The notes below the pieces were generated by a model, which did no database searches, was not told where the DNA came from, and saw nothing but the letters and a program-made list of their open reading frames with translations. This document shows, one piece after another, positions 24,856 through 34,300 of a stretch of DNA of 64,000 nucleotides. The DNA is from Actinacidiphila yanglinensis (lineage in GTDB: Bacteria; Actinomycetota; Actinomycetes; Streptomycetales; Streptomycetaceae). The first letter of the stretch is position 1. Every line of letters begins with the position of its first letter. A program made the position numbers and the translations under genes. The stretch spans positions 1-64,000 of the forward strand of contig NZ_FNVU01000016.1 in NCBI RefSeq assembly GCF_900107965.1. The letters are read 5' to 3'.

Positions 24856-25500
24856 TCAGCGGGCCTGTTCCAATGACCGCACGTCCTGCTCCGTCTCCCT
24901 GACAGCAGCATCCATGCGGCTGTGGACCAGTTGAAGGAAGGCCGTGAGATCCAGAGGCTGCCTGCGCGCCCGGTCGAGGAAAGCCATCGCGGCTGCCCCG
25001 CCTGGCTCAGACACCAGTTGGGCAAGCATGTGCCGCAGTCTGGCTTGGATGAGCGCCACGCTGAACTCCGCCTCTGCTTGGGCATTGCGGAGATCCGCTA
25101 CTCCCGCGACAGCCGACAGCCAGGCGTCTGCTGGGATGTCATCGGGGTGGGTGAACAGCAGCTCGGTGAGACGCTGTTCGATGGCGGAGATTCGCTGCTC
25201 GGGCTTGTCGGCAGGTGGGGGCAGGGGTCTGACGAATCCCACCGACAGATCCATCTCCAGGGCTTTGGCCAGCCGGCGCAGCAAGGGAAGGGTTGGCACA
25301 GTTGCGCCTCCCTCGATGCGCGAGATCTGGGGCTGCTTCATGTCGGCGCGCTCTGCCAGCTGAGTCTGGCTCAGGCCGAGTTCGGTGCGCCGGTCGTAGA
25401 CCTGCTGTGCGAGTTCGTCGGCGAGGCGGGCGTCCTCGTACAGGTCCTCGTACTCGGCATCGGCCGGGCGGGACCGGGGGTCCCAGCGGGCGTGGGTCAT
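24856..25500 (-). CDS. XRE-family antitoxin/regulator
   Basis: The 214-residue protein has a central helix-turn-helix at about residues 30-90: LAQQVYDRRTELGLSQTQLA, DMKQPQISRIEGG, PTLPLLRRLAKALEMDL. The long C-terminal half is helical, perhaps for dimerisation or toxin binding. The start is preceded by a strong AAGGAGG site at 7-8 bases and overlaps the toxin stop (25497-25500), so both are made from one message with toxin first, as in higBA-type operons. It should neutralise the neighbouring toxin and repress the shared promoter. It is longer than typical HigA (about 100-140), so an extra role is possible. Confidence 0.75.
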   Translation of the reverse strand: MTHARWDPRSRPADAEYEDLYEDARLADELAQQVYDRRTELGLSQTQLAERADMKQPQISRIEGGATVPTLPLLRRLAKALEMDLSVGFVRPLPPPADKPEQRISAIEQRLTELLFTHPDDIPADAWLSAVAGVADLRNAQAEAEFSVALIQARLRHMLAQLVSEPGGAAAMAFLDRARRQPLDLTAFLQLVHSRMDAAVRETEQDVRSLEQAR

Positions 25501-25892
25501 GATGGGCCTCCTTCTTTCCTGACCGGGCCTTGGTAGATGTTGTGGTCCTCAGCTGGCGGGTGCCGGTCTTTGCAGTTCTGCCGCGCCCGGCGTGCGCGGG
25601 CGATCTCGTCTGCCTCGTTCATCCTGGTTTTGCGGAACTGCGTCAAGAGCACCACTCGGTGGCCCGGAGCGAACCAGTAGGTGATCCTCTGGTCGTCGTC
25701 ACCGAGCTGGAAGCGCAGTTCGTACAACCCATCACCGAGTGGTCTGCTTCGTGGCATGCGCATGCTCGGACCATCCTCGGCGAGGCGACAGACGTACAGG
25801 TCGACGCGGCTATGAGCGTCGAGGGCCAGGCCGGAAAGCCAGTCCTGCACTTCCGGCTCGATCTCGACGGTCCACAGCCCAGCCTCGTCCAT
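25497..25892 (-). CDS. RelE/HigB-like toxin (DUF891 type)
   Basis: Using the ATG at 25892 gives a 131-residue protein; the outer frame to 25970 adds 26 residues without family support. The fold-typical order is visible: WTVEIEPEVQDWLSGL, VDLYVCRLAEDGPSMRMPRS, LGDGLYELRFQLGDDDQRIT, YWFAPGHRVVLLTQFRKTRM, then the basic helix DEIARARRARQ. This is the phage Gp49-like (DUF891) branch of RelE/HigB mRNA interferases. Toxin precedes antitoxin with a 4-base overlap. The molecular target, mRNA on the ribosome, is inferred from the family. Confidence 0.75.
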   Translation of the reverse strand: MDEAGLWTVEIEPEVQDWLSGLALDAHSRVDLYVCRLAEDGPSMRMPRSRPLGDGLYELRFQLGDDDQRITYWFAPGHRVVLLTQFRKTRMNEADEIARARRARQNCKDRHPPAEDHNIYQGPVRKEGGPS

Positions 25893-25970
25893 AACATCCA
25901 GTGTATATGCACTCAACGTTATAGTCCTTCGGCCCGGCAGAGGAGGCCGGCCGCCGCGTTCCGCCTGCAT

Positions 25971-26614
25971 GGCCGGCGCCTGGGAGATCGAGCCTCGGGC
26001 TTCGATGATTCCGCCGCCAGCCGGCCCCAGGAACCGAGCAGCGCTCGTCGCGCCGGAGACACTGCGAGTGTCGCGTAGGGGGCAGCACCGAACACCGTGA
26101 ACCCATGGCGTCGACCTCGGCCTTCTCTTCCGACGCCATGGGCCTGGTGGCGCCGCTTGGCCAGATAGAGAAGCTCCTCAGCCTTGGCCGTCACCTCGCA
26201 GGACTCTCATGCAAGGCGCCCCGCCGCGCTCGCGCGGGTACCAGCGCGGCCGACTCCCCCGCCAGAGAGGATCAGCCTTCTGCAGGAGTCCCCCGCCACC
26301 GAGGGATCGCACACGCAGGCGCGGCCGGAGTTGCTTCTGCAAACTCCGTCGGGCGCTCCGGCCTGCGCAAGCACCTCACCTCCGCGCAGGCTCGACCACG
26401 CACTCCCTGACACATTCCGCCCCGGCCCAACCGCCCCACCACCGAGCCAGCGGGTCTTACTCATGATCATCGAGAGCGTCTCCGCGGCGGCCCGTCGCGT
26501 CCACCGCAGGATTTCAGCAAAGGGAAGAAATCAACTGATTCCTGGCGAGCAACAACAGACAGAGGGAAAATTTGACCTGTTTTAGCAGCTTTCGCTCAAC
26601 AAAGATTCATAGGA
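25971..26614. other. Intergenic region, no convincing gene
   Basis: This 640-base stretch separates the divergent toxin-antitoxin and ImmA/IrrE operons. Open frames exist on both strands without recognisable motifs. From about 26510 the composition becomes AT-richer, consistent with the promoter of the next operon. Confidence 0.35.
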
Positions 26615-26629
26615 TTGCGATTTTCGCAA
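26615..26629 (+). promoter_or_regulatory. Palindromic operator TTGCGA-TTT-TCGCAA
   Basis: A perfect 6-bp inverted repeat with a 3-base centre lies 21 bases before the GTG start of the XRE-ImmA/IrrE gene. Its position over the leader suits autorepression by that protein's HTH domain. Confidence 0.55.
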
Positions 26630-26649
26630 CCCATGGGTAAGGTGGAGCA

Positions 26650-27825
26650 GTGACTGAATCGTTGATTGCACGAGTTCGCCAGGTACTCGAGGGCGTCGGC
26701 GAACCTCAGGCAGAGTTCGCCGCCCGAGTGGGCCTGACTCCCGACAAGCTGTCCAAGTCCCTGTCGGGCCGCAGGCGCTTCACGTCCCTGGAACTCGCCC
26801 TCATCGCGGAGCAGGGCCGCACCACCGTGGACTGGCTGCTGCAGGGCGTCGAGCCGCGAAGCACTACGCGTCTGGCTGCACGCACGCAGGGACCGGACGA
26901 TGCGGCAGCTGCCGCAGGGCGGCCGGTTGCGCTCGCCTACGCCGACATCGTCGACGCCCTGACTGCAGCCGGATGCGCGCTGCCCTCCCCCGTCCTGCCG
27001 GCTTCTGCGGCCGCCGACGACGGAGATCTCATCGCTCAGGCCACCGATCTCGCTCGGCAGGCCACGGCCGCCGTCGGGACCAGCCCTCAAGGTGTGTCCA
27101 CGCGCCAGCTGGGCGAGCAATGGGAGGAGATCTTCGGGCTCGTCGTGACAGCCGAGGACCTCCCGCCAGGGTTGGACGGTTTGGCGTGGGCCCCCAACGG
27201 GATGCGTCTGGTGCTGCTCGGGCGCTCCCCTATCTGGAGCCGCCAGCGCTTCACTCTCGCCCATGAGCTCGGGCACATCCTGGCAGGCGACGCGGAGGAC
27301 GACCCTGTCGCCGAGCATGTCGCGCCCAGCCTCGCTCAGAGTAGGGCCGAGATCCGGGCCAATGCCTTCGCTGCCGAAATGCTCATGCCTGCCAGTGAAC
27401 TGCGAGCGCGCGTGGCGCAGTCCGGAGCCCCAGGGCCAGATGACGTACTGCAGTTGTCGTGGGACTTCCTCGTCTCTCCCAGCGCTATGGCCACCCGCCT
27501 GAAGACTCTTCGAGTGATCAGCGAGGAGCAGCGCCGCGCATGGGCCACTGCCACGACTCAGGCGGCGGCAAGGCATGTCGGCGAGCTCGACATGCACTTC
27601 GCCTACGCTGAGCAGTCCGAGACCGGCTGGTACTCCACGCTCCTGGCCAAGCAGGCGATCACCGCGTATGTGCGGGGCGATGTGAGCATCCGTGCCGTGT
27701 CGGCTGTCACGGGCAAGGATCCCGATCAGCTACTCGATCTGTTCCAGGCCAGCGCGCCGTTGGAGGAGGCGCCGGCGTCATCTTCATCCCCTGCGAGCAC
27801 TCCAGAATTGGCCTTCACTCCGTGA
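26650..27825 (+). CDS. XRE-ImmA/IrrE metallopeptidase
   Basis: The 391-residue protein has an N-terminal helix-turn-helix (EPQAEFAARVGLTPDKLSKS, residues 18-37, plus the next helices to about 60). A Pro/Ala linker leads to a central zinc-peptidase domain whose motif RFTLAHELGHILAGD (residues about 201-215) contains the HExxH-type active site, followed by RANAFAAEMLMP, the third-ligand helix of the ImmA/IrrE (COG2856) family. Such proteins cleave a cognate repressor, or act as antitoxins for PIN or other toxins. The next gene, a PIN protein, overlaps by 4 bases (GTGA), supporting a toxin-antitoxin-like pair. GTG start with a GGTGGAG ribosome site. Confidence 0.82.
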   Translation: MTESLIARVRQVLEGVGEPQAEFAARVGLTPDKLSKSLSGRRRFTSLELALIAEQGRTTVDWLLQGVEPRSTTRLAARTQGPDDAAAAAGRPVALAYADIVDALTAAGCALPSPVLPASAAADDGDLIAQATDLARQATAAVGTSPQGVSTRQLGEQWEEIFGLVVTAEDLPPGLDGLAWAPNGMRLVLLGRSPIWSRQRFTLAHELGHILAGDAEDDPVAEHVAPSLAQSRAEIRANAFAAEMLMPASELRARVAQSGAPGPDDVLQLSWDFLVSPSAMATRLKTLRVISEEQRRAWATATTQAAARHVGELDMHFAYAEQSETGWYSTLLAKQAITAYVRGDVSIRAVSAVTGKDPDQLLDLFQASAPLEEAPASSSSPASTPELAFTP

Positions 27826-28361
27826 GTTCGTGGTGCTTTCCCGACAACACCGTCTTATGCAATTTTGCCTCTGTGAACCGGCTGGACCTCTTGGAGGCGA
27901 TCCTCGACGGCCGCGGGCGCTGGGCTGAGGCGGTGGCGCACGAGGCGCGGGCCTCGGCTGCCGTGGCGCTGCCCGGTCTGGCGTCGGTCTTCGAGAAGGG
28001 GTGGCTTGGGGAGCCCCTGGAGATCGGCCAGGAGGAGGCGGCCGCAGTGGAGCGCGTGCGTCGCTCGGGCTTCTTCGGGCAGGCTCAGCGCCCCACGCAG
28101 CACCTGGGCGAGGCGCAGACTCTGCACATCGTCCGTACCTGGCTTGGTTACGGAGACTCGGTGTGGATCAGCGACGACCGGGCGGCATGCGATTTCGCCC
28201 GTCACCACGGCATCACGACCTGGCGCACGATGGATGTCATGGCGCAGGGCTGTGCGCGCGGGGACGTTGTTCACGTCGAGGCCTTCGCTCTGCTGCAGGC
28301 CATGCAGTCCTGTGGAAGAAGTCTGGAGATGCCGTCGAGTGCGCAGGCGCTGCTCTCCTGA
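27822..28361 (+). CDS. PIN domain protein paired with XRE-ImmA/IrrE
   Basis: The 179-residue PIN-fold protein has the expected acidic residues: Asp8 in CFPDNTVLCNFA, a Glu in LGEAQTLHIVRTW and an Asp pair in WISDDRAACDFARHHG. Spacing is close to the DUF3368-like branch. PIN proteins are Mg-dependent RNases and, in this gene order (COG2856-XRE then PIN), have been proposed as toxins. Start GTG at 27822 overlaps the upstream stop. The reading frame ends 140 bases before jetA, so it is probably not part of the Wadjet transcript. Confidence 0.78.
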   Translation: MSSWCFPDNTVLCNFASVNRLDLLEAILDGRGRWAEAVAHEARASAAVALPGLASVFEKGWLGEPLEIGQEEAAAVERVRRSGFFGQAQRPTQHLGEAQTLHIVRTWLGYGDSVWISDDRAACDFARHHGITTWRTMDVMAQGCARGDVVHVEAFALLQAMQSCGRSLEMPSSAQALLS

Positions 28362-28446
28362 CACCGCGTGCGGCCGCCCGTGATCGGCGCCTGAACCGGT
28401 CGGATCCGAATACTTTCGGACGTAAACGATCCAACGGCCCGCGCAG

Positions 28447-28497
28447 CCCCCACACTTGCATAAAGTGCCTCCCAGCTGCTGTGAAGCAGCCGGGGGT
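28447..28497 (+). promoter_or_regulatory. Structured leader of the jet operon
   Basis: Between the PIN stop and jetA are stacked hairpins: CACTT/AAGTG (28453-28467) and GCTGCT/AGCAGC (28475-28490). They are enclosed by CCCCC (28447-28451) and GGGGG (28492-28496). The closing strand is the ribosome site itself, directly before the jetA ATG at 28502. Folding would mask translation start. Confidence 0.4.
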
Positions 28498-28501
28498 GAG
28501 G

Positions 28502-30082
28502 ATGCGGATCGACAGCTCAAGTGCGGGGGGCGACGGCTCCGCGGCCCGACGCGACCTCTACCGCTATGCGACGGCCGAGCATGCGCTGGAGTACCTGCTG
28601 GTCATGGACCTGTTCACGCAGTCGCTGTTGACCGACCTGTCGGCTGCCGAGGTTTCGGAGAGGGCCACGGACGCCGGCCGTGCCCTGTCGGTGGAGACCG
28701 CCGAGGAGCGGTGCCTGAAGCTGGTCAGGTGGGGCAATCTGGTGTCGACCACACGCGACCCCCGGGTTCCGACGGTGGCCGCACTGCAGCGCGCCCGCAA
28801 CCGTTTCCAGGCGTCCCGGCTCGGCGTGAAGGTCCATCACCAGGTGCAGGATCTGCTGACTGCTGCCGACGGCGCCAGGGAAGTGGCCCGTGAACTGCTG
28901 GGAAGCATGGTCCAGTTGCTGGACCGCATCATCGGCCACGCATCCGGGAGCGGCGAGACCGAACCCGATGCGCTGGCCGCCGATGTCACGACGGTCTTCT
29001 CCCACCACCAGATTTTCACCGAGAGCGTCCGCGACTTCTACGCCTACCTCTCCTCGGTGCTCAGCCGCTACGACCTGGCCGGTGAGGAGTACTCGACCTT
29101 CAAGACGCTGCTGCTGGAATACGTCGATCTGATCAGCAGCGACGTGTCACGGCACGCCCCGGCAGTGGCCGATCGTCTGGTGCGTCTGAGGCCGCTGCTG
29201 CCTGCCGTCCTGAAGGTACTGGCCGCGTTGCCCGGTCTGGTCTCCGCCGACGGCAGTCCGGTGCAGCAGTCCCCGGGCCGGCAATTGCGGGACTGGCAGG
29301 AGCTGACCGACTGGTACAGCGGGCAGGACGGGGCTTCCGGTCCCGCGCACCTGCGTGCGGCCGCTGAGCAGGCGCTGAGCCAGCTGATCAGCAATGCCAA
29401 GCGCATGCTGGCGACCGAAGGCACGGGCGTGCCGCGGCGGGACGACTTGCTGCACCTGGCCGCGCTGTTTCAGGCCGCCCAGGCAGAGGAGGCGGATCGC
29501 GCGTTCTGCGCCGCTTTCGGCGCCTACCCGGCCCGCCATCTGTCCGGCGGTCCGGAAGAGCCCGATCCGCGAGTTGCCACATCGGCGTCGTGGTGGGAGA
29601 CGGATCCGGTGGACGTTCCGGTCTCGTTGCGGGAACGCGGAGACCGGGCTGCCCGCGGACGTACGTCCCGTGTGCCGGCCGCGGGCATGGCCGAGGCCCA
29701 GCTGCGTGCACAGGCAGCCGCCGAGCTGGCAGCACGCCAGGCATGTGCTGCTGAACTGGCCGCCGTCGGCGAAGTGAACGGGTCCCGGCTGTCTCCAGGG
29801 GCCCGGGAGATGCTGCTCGACCTGATCAGTCAGGCCCACTCACAACATCCCACCGCGCAAGGTCCTCTGGAGGCCGTGGATGCCCACCTGGGCGTTGCCG
29901 TTCATATCGAGCACACGCCGAGCCGCCTCACCCTTGTCCTGTCCGATGACGGCCGCACCCTGATCCATGACCTGACGCTGCGCACACGCGCCATCGGCGG
30001 CGGATTGGCGTCGAGCGATCCCGCCGCCGACGGAACCGGCAGCAGCCGCTCCTCAGCTCCACCGCCCGGAGGTGACCGGTGA
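28502..30082 (+). CDS. jetA: Wadjet protein JetA (TIGR02677)
   Basis: The ATG at 28502 gives 526 residues; the open frame extends further upstream but antisense-like composition there, and overlap with the PIN gene, argue against it. The N-terminal winged-helix region (RDLYRYATAEHALEYLLVMD, EERCLKLVRWGNLVSTTRDP) is characteristic of the kleisin-like TIGR02677 family. JetA bridges the JetC ATPase heads and binds JetB in the condensin-like Wadjet complex, which extrudes DNA loops and cleaves circular plasmids. The stop overlaps the jetB start by 4 bases. All four jet genes are present in canonical order. The C-terminal ~60 residues are low complexity. Confidence 0.88.
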   Translation: MRIDSSSAGGDGSAARRDLYRYATAEHALEYLLVMDLFTQSLLTDLSAAEVSERATDAGRALSVETAEERCLKLVRWGNLVSTTRDPRVPTVAALQRARNRFQASRLGVKVHHQVQDLLTAADGAREVARELLGSMVQLLDRIIGHASGSGETEPDALAADVTTVFSHHQIFTESVRDFYAYLSSVLSRYDLAGEEYSTFKTLLLEYVDLISSDVSRHAPAVADRLVRLRPLLPAVLKVLAALPGLVSADGSPVQQSPGRQLRDWQELTDWYSGQDGASGPAHLRAAAEQALSQLISNAKRMLATEGTGVPRRDDLLHLAALFQAAQAEEADRAFCAAFGAYPARHLSGGPEEPDPRVATSASWWETDPVDVPVSLRERGDRAARGRTSRVPAAGMAEAQLRAQAAAELAARQACAAELAAVGEVNGSRLSPGAREMLLDLISQAHSQHPTAQGPLEAVDAHLGVAVHIEHTPSRLTLVLSDDGRTLIHDLTLRTRAIGGGLASSDPAADGTGSSRSSAPPPGGDR

Positions 30083-31356
30083 ACGCTGCAAGACTGGCTG
30101 CTGCATCCGCTGCCACCGCCGAGCAGGAAGCCAGTGAGCGCAGAACCGCCGCTCGCACACTGCTGGGCCACCCGCTGCTGACCTCCCGCCGGCATCCGGA
30201 GGAACTGGCCCTGGTACGGCGGCACGCGATGGCACTCAAGACCACCTTCAGTCGCGTCCTGGGCTACCACCTGATCGTGGAGAGCTCGTTCGCGCGATTG
30301 GTGAAAGCCCCCCTCAGCCCGGACGGCCCGCAGCGTGTGGCCCGCCGGGGTGACGGGCCCGCATTCACTCCGCAGACCTATGCGCTGTTCGCCCTGGCCT
30401 GCGCAGCGCTCCTGGCCCCTGGTATCGGCGAATTCGTTCTGATCTCGTCGCTGGTGGACCAGCTCCGCGCCGACGCTGCAGCTGCCGAGGTCACCTTGCA
30501 GGACTCGCCTGCTGAGAACCGGCGCTTGGCCCATGCGCTCGGGCTGCTGATCGAGTGGGGTGTGCTCAGTGAGACCGACGGCTCGGTACAGGCCTGGGCT
30601 GAACGCAAGGAGGAAGGGGTGCTCGCTGTGCACCGGTCCCTGCTGCCTCATCTGTTGGCCCGCCCGCTGAGGGACGCAGCGTCCCTTCAGGCTCTGTGGG
30701 CAGTACCCGAGGAACCTGCGGAGCCACGGCGCAGCCTGCGCCGCAGGCTCGTGGAAAACCCCCTGGTCAGACGAGAGGATCTCAGCGACGGCGAACGGGA
30801 CGTGCTGTCGCGGGAGCGTTCGGAGCTCACCCGCCTGCTCGACGAGCACTTCGGTCTGACACTGGAGGTGCGGGCCGAAGGTGTCCTGGCCTACGACACC
30901 GACGGCGCTTTGAGCGATGTGGAATTCCCCGGGCCGGGAACCGTTCGGCAGGCTGCCCTGCTGCTGTGCGACGCTCTGATCGACCTCGGCCGGCCCGCTG
31001 CCGGTGTCTCGGCACAACTCGCGGACGGGGACACATCGGGGATGCTGGTCGCATGGTCGACCGTTGCCGACGAGGTCACGCATCTGACCGAGCGCCACCA
31101 CCGCGCCTGGTCCGGTGCGCTGGTCGCCGACCCCGGACAGTTGCAGGCCGAGGTGATTGCTCTGCTGGAATCCCTCTCGCTTGCTCGCGGCACGCCCGAA
31201 GGCCTGCTGGTGCATGCCGCGGTCGCCCGCTACCGGCCCGCCCCCCATACCGCGGAGCCCAGCCGCGCCACACGCCGCCTGCACGACCTGTCCGCTCCGG
31301 CAGCCGACGCGCAGACCGGCCTGTTCGACGCCGGCCCTGCCCGGGAGGTCAGGTGA
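30079..31356 (+). CDS. jetB: Wadjet protein JetB (TIGR02678)
   Basis: The 425-residue product matches the TIGR02678 family, the KITE-like subunit of Wadjet. The segment RRHPEELALVRRHAMALKTT and the following GYHLIVESSFARLVKAPL are typical of its N-terminal winged-helix. The later ARRWxxE-like block and AERKEEGVLAVHRSLLPHLL fit the second half. It binds the JetA kleisin close to the DNA. It overlaps jetA by 4 bases and jetC by 4 bases (GTGA), indicating a tightly coupled operon. Length is near the family norm and I see no disruption. Confidence 0.87.
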   Translation: MNAARLAAASAATAEQEASERRTAARTLLGHPLLTSRRHPEELALVRRHAMALKTTFSRVLGYHLIVESSFARLVKAPLSPDGPQRVARRGDGPAFTPQTYALFALACAALLAPGIGEFVLISSLVDQLRADAAAAEVTLQDSPAENRRLAHALGLLIEWGVLSETDGSVQAWAERKEEGVLAVHRSLLPHLLARPLRDAASLQALWAVPEEPAEPRRSLRRRLVENPLVRREDLSDGERDVLSRERSELTRLLDEHFGLTLEVRAEGVLAYDTDGALSDVEFPGPGTVRQAALLLCDALIDLGRPAAGVSAQLADGDTSGMLVAWSTVADEVTHLTERHHRAWSGALVADPGQLQAEVIALLESLSLARGTPEGLLVHAAVARYRPAPHTAEPSRATRRLHDLSAPAADAQTGLFDAGPAREVR

Positions 31357-34300
31357 CCTTCGCCCTTCCCGGCCCGCGAAGCGGCAGCCCGGCGACCGTG
31401 CCGACACCGCGGGCGCACCCGCAGCGGTGGCGGATGCATCGTGCAGGGATCGTCAACGTGTGGTTCTACCTCGACCAGCGCTTCGACCTGTCCGGCGGGC
31501 GGCTGATCCTGCGCGGCACCAACGGGTCGGGCAAGTCACGGGCGCTGGAGATGATGCTCCCCTTCGTCCTGGACGCTGACCGGCGCCGGATGGACGCCAC
31601 CGGCTCCGGGAAGGTCCGGTTGGAAGATCTGATGCGTGCCGGCGGAGAAGAACAGCCCAACCGCCTGGGCTACGTGTGGCTGGAGCTGATCCGCCCGGGC
31701 GAGGGCCACACTCCGGCGGCAGCCCCGCAGTACCTGACGGTCGGCGCGCTGATCAGGTTCTCCCGCAGTACCTCGGAAGCCAAGGCGTGGTACTTCGCCA
31801 CACCGTTGAGAGTCGATCACGAACTGGTGCTGGTCGACTCAGCCCGCACCCCGCTCTCACGCGAGGGGCTCGTCGAAGCAGTCGGAGCCGACCGAGTGAC
31901 GGACAAGCCCGAGACGCATAGAGAGCGGATTCGCTCCGAGGTCTTCGGGCTGCAGGGCCGGCAGGGCCGGGAACGCTACATCGGGCTTCTGCAGCTGCTG
32001 CACACCCTGCGAGCGCCCGACGTCGGCAACCGGATCGACGAAGGCCGCCTTCCTCAGATCCTCTCCGACGCGCTTCCCCCGCTGCCGGAAGCTTCGCTGG
32101 CCACCGCTGGCGAGGAGCTCGACGGGCTGGAGGAGACCCGTCAGGCGCTGGAGCGTCTGGAGTCGGCCTACGGGCACATCGCAGACTTCCTGCGGGTCTA
32201 CACCCGCTACGCCACCGGAGTGCTGGCCTCCCGGGCCAAGCAGACCCTGCGCGCAGCCGAGAACGCCCGCACGTTGGAAGGCGCGGCCACCCGGGAGAGG
32301 GACGCCCACGAGCACCTCGCCCAGGAGCGCGCCGAGACTGCGGCGCGGGTGGAGGAACTGGACGACCTCAAAAGGGAGTTGGAGGCGACCGCAACCGGCA
32401 TCCGTCAGTCGCGCGAGTACCGGGCAGTGCGCGAACTGTCCGAACGCACCACCACGGTGCAGGCTCTGGCATCCGCAGCCGACAACGCCCTGGACGCCGC
32501 GTACTCCGCACGCCGCCAAGAGCAGGCGACGGTCGACTCCTGCGACCAGGCGACCGAAGACGTCCAGGAACAGGGCAACGCCATCACCACCCTTCTCACC
32601 CGGGTCAGCGCACATCTGAACCGGGCCGCCCTAAGTGCAGCGCTACCCACGCACCTGACGATCACCACGCATCGTCCCGCTGCTCTGGCCGAACCGGTCC
32701 GCACCATCAGGACGAGTGACCCCGAGCCCGTGCAGCGCCCCGTTCCGCTGGTGCTTTCCCCCGCAGCCGAGGAGGCAGCCGCAGCTGCGCAGCAGCTGTC
32801 CTCCACCGCCGACACTGTGCGGGCTGCGGCCGCAGCCCGCCAGCAGCAGGCCGATGCCCGCCACACCGATGCCCGGCGGCTGGCGGCCGCCCTGCAGAAC
32901 GTGCAGCGAGCCGAAGACCGGGCCGAGGAAGCAGCCGCCACCGCCAGATCCACCGAGGAGCGCGCCCAGGACAAAGCCGGCGAGCGAGACGAAGCTGCCG
33001 AGGATCTGGCCCTGCAGTGGCGGTCCTGGACGACGTCGGCGGTCACCATCAGTCTTCTGGGCACCGTGGACTGGTCCGCCACGGCCGCAGCTCCGGCCTT
33101 TCACGGCGGCGAGAGGCTGTCCGAGGCCAGCAGTGAGGACCTGGCAGCGATGGATGCCGCCGCAAGTGCCGCTGCCACCCCTCCCCGCCAGGAACATGCC
33201 CGCGCCATGGCCGAACTCGACGCCCGGCAACGGCAGGCCGCCGAGACGGCCGACGCTCTGACCGAGGAAGCCCGAGCCCTGCACAACGCCGAGGATGTCC
33301 CGCCGCCGGCGCCGCACTGGGTGAGCTCACCGCCTCCGGGTTCAGTGGAGTTGTGGCGCGTGCTGGAGTTCCGCCCTGGCCTCAGCGGCGCCGACCGGGC
33401 CGGTCTGGAAGCAGCACTGCTGGCGGCCGGGATCCTGACGGCCCGCATCACCCCTGAGGGTGACCTCGAGGCCGCCGACGGCAATTTGCTGCTCCGCCCG
33501 TCAGGGCCAGCGGTGTTGCACTCGGTACGGGCGGTGCTGCACCCCAGTCAGCCGTGCCCGGTGCCCGCAGCTCGGGTCGAAGCTGTTCTGGAGCGTATCG
33601 CCCTGGACTCCTCGGCACACGCGACCTGGATCAGCCGGGACGGCTCTTGGGGCAACGGACCACTGCACGGCCGCCACCGCCTGTCCACAGCCCGCTACAT
33701 CGGCGCAGTTGCACGGGCGGCAGCACGCGCGGCACGGCTGGAGCAGATCCAGGCTCAACTGCAGGAGCTGGCTCAGGCAGCTGAAGAACGGGCGCAGGCC
33801 CGCGATCGGCTGGCTACCGTCCTCACGGACCTGGAGGCGCATGTCCTGACCGCGCCGCGCTCTACGGCCCTGGCCAGCCTGCGTCACCAGGCGGCCCAGG
33901 CCGCCGTGGACGCCGCAGATGCCCGCCGCCAGGCACGCGAACTGCACGAGCAGGCGGCGACGCTGCGCCGGGAGTGGGCAGTCGACGACCGCCAGCACAG
34001 CCAGACCTGTGCGGCCTTGGGCCTGCCCGCTGACTCCGCGGCCCTGGCGACAGTCAGCGAAGCCGCCGCGACTGCCGAGTCAGGCTGCCGCGAACTGCAA
34101 CAGGCAGCCGCGACCGTCACCGGCCGGATCCAGCGCTACCAAGCGCGGCTGGACCAGGCCGTGCAGGAGACTGCCCGCCGCCACGCCGCGGAGGACAAGG
34201 CTGCAGTGGCCTGTGCCACCTGGTCCGCACAAGCAGCAGAATTGGCAGCGCTGCGCGAGACGCTGGGCTCCACGCCGCAGCAGATCACCGATGCCCTGGA

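Noticed and set aside
28001..28501. Extended N-terminus for JetA from an upstream ATG.
   Set aside because: It overlaps the PIN gene in another frame and has shadow-like composition; family length fits the ATG at 28502.
30696..31352. Extended N-terminus for JetC.
   Set aside because: It is the jetB gene in another frame; the GTG overlapping the jetB stop is the natural start.
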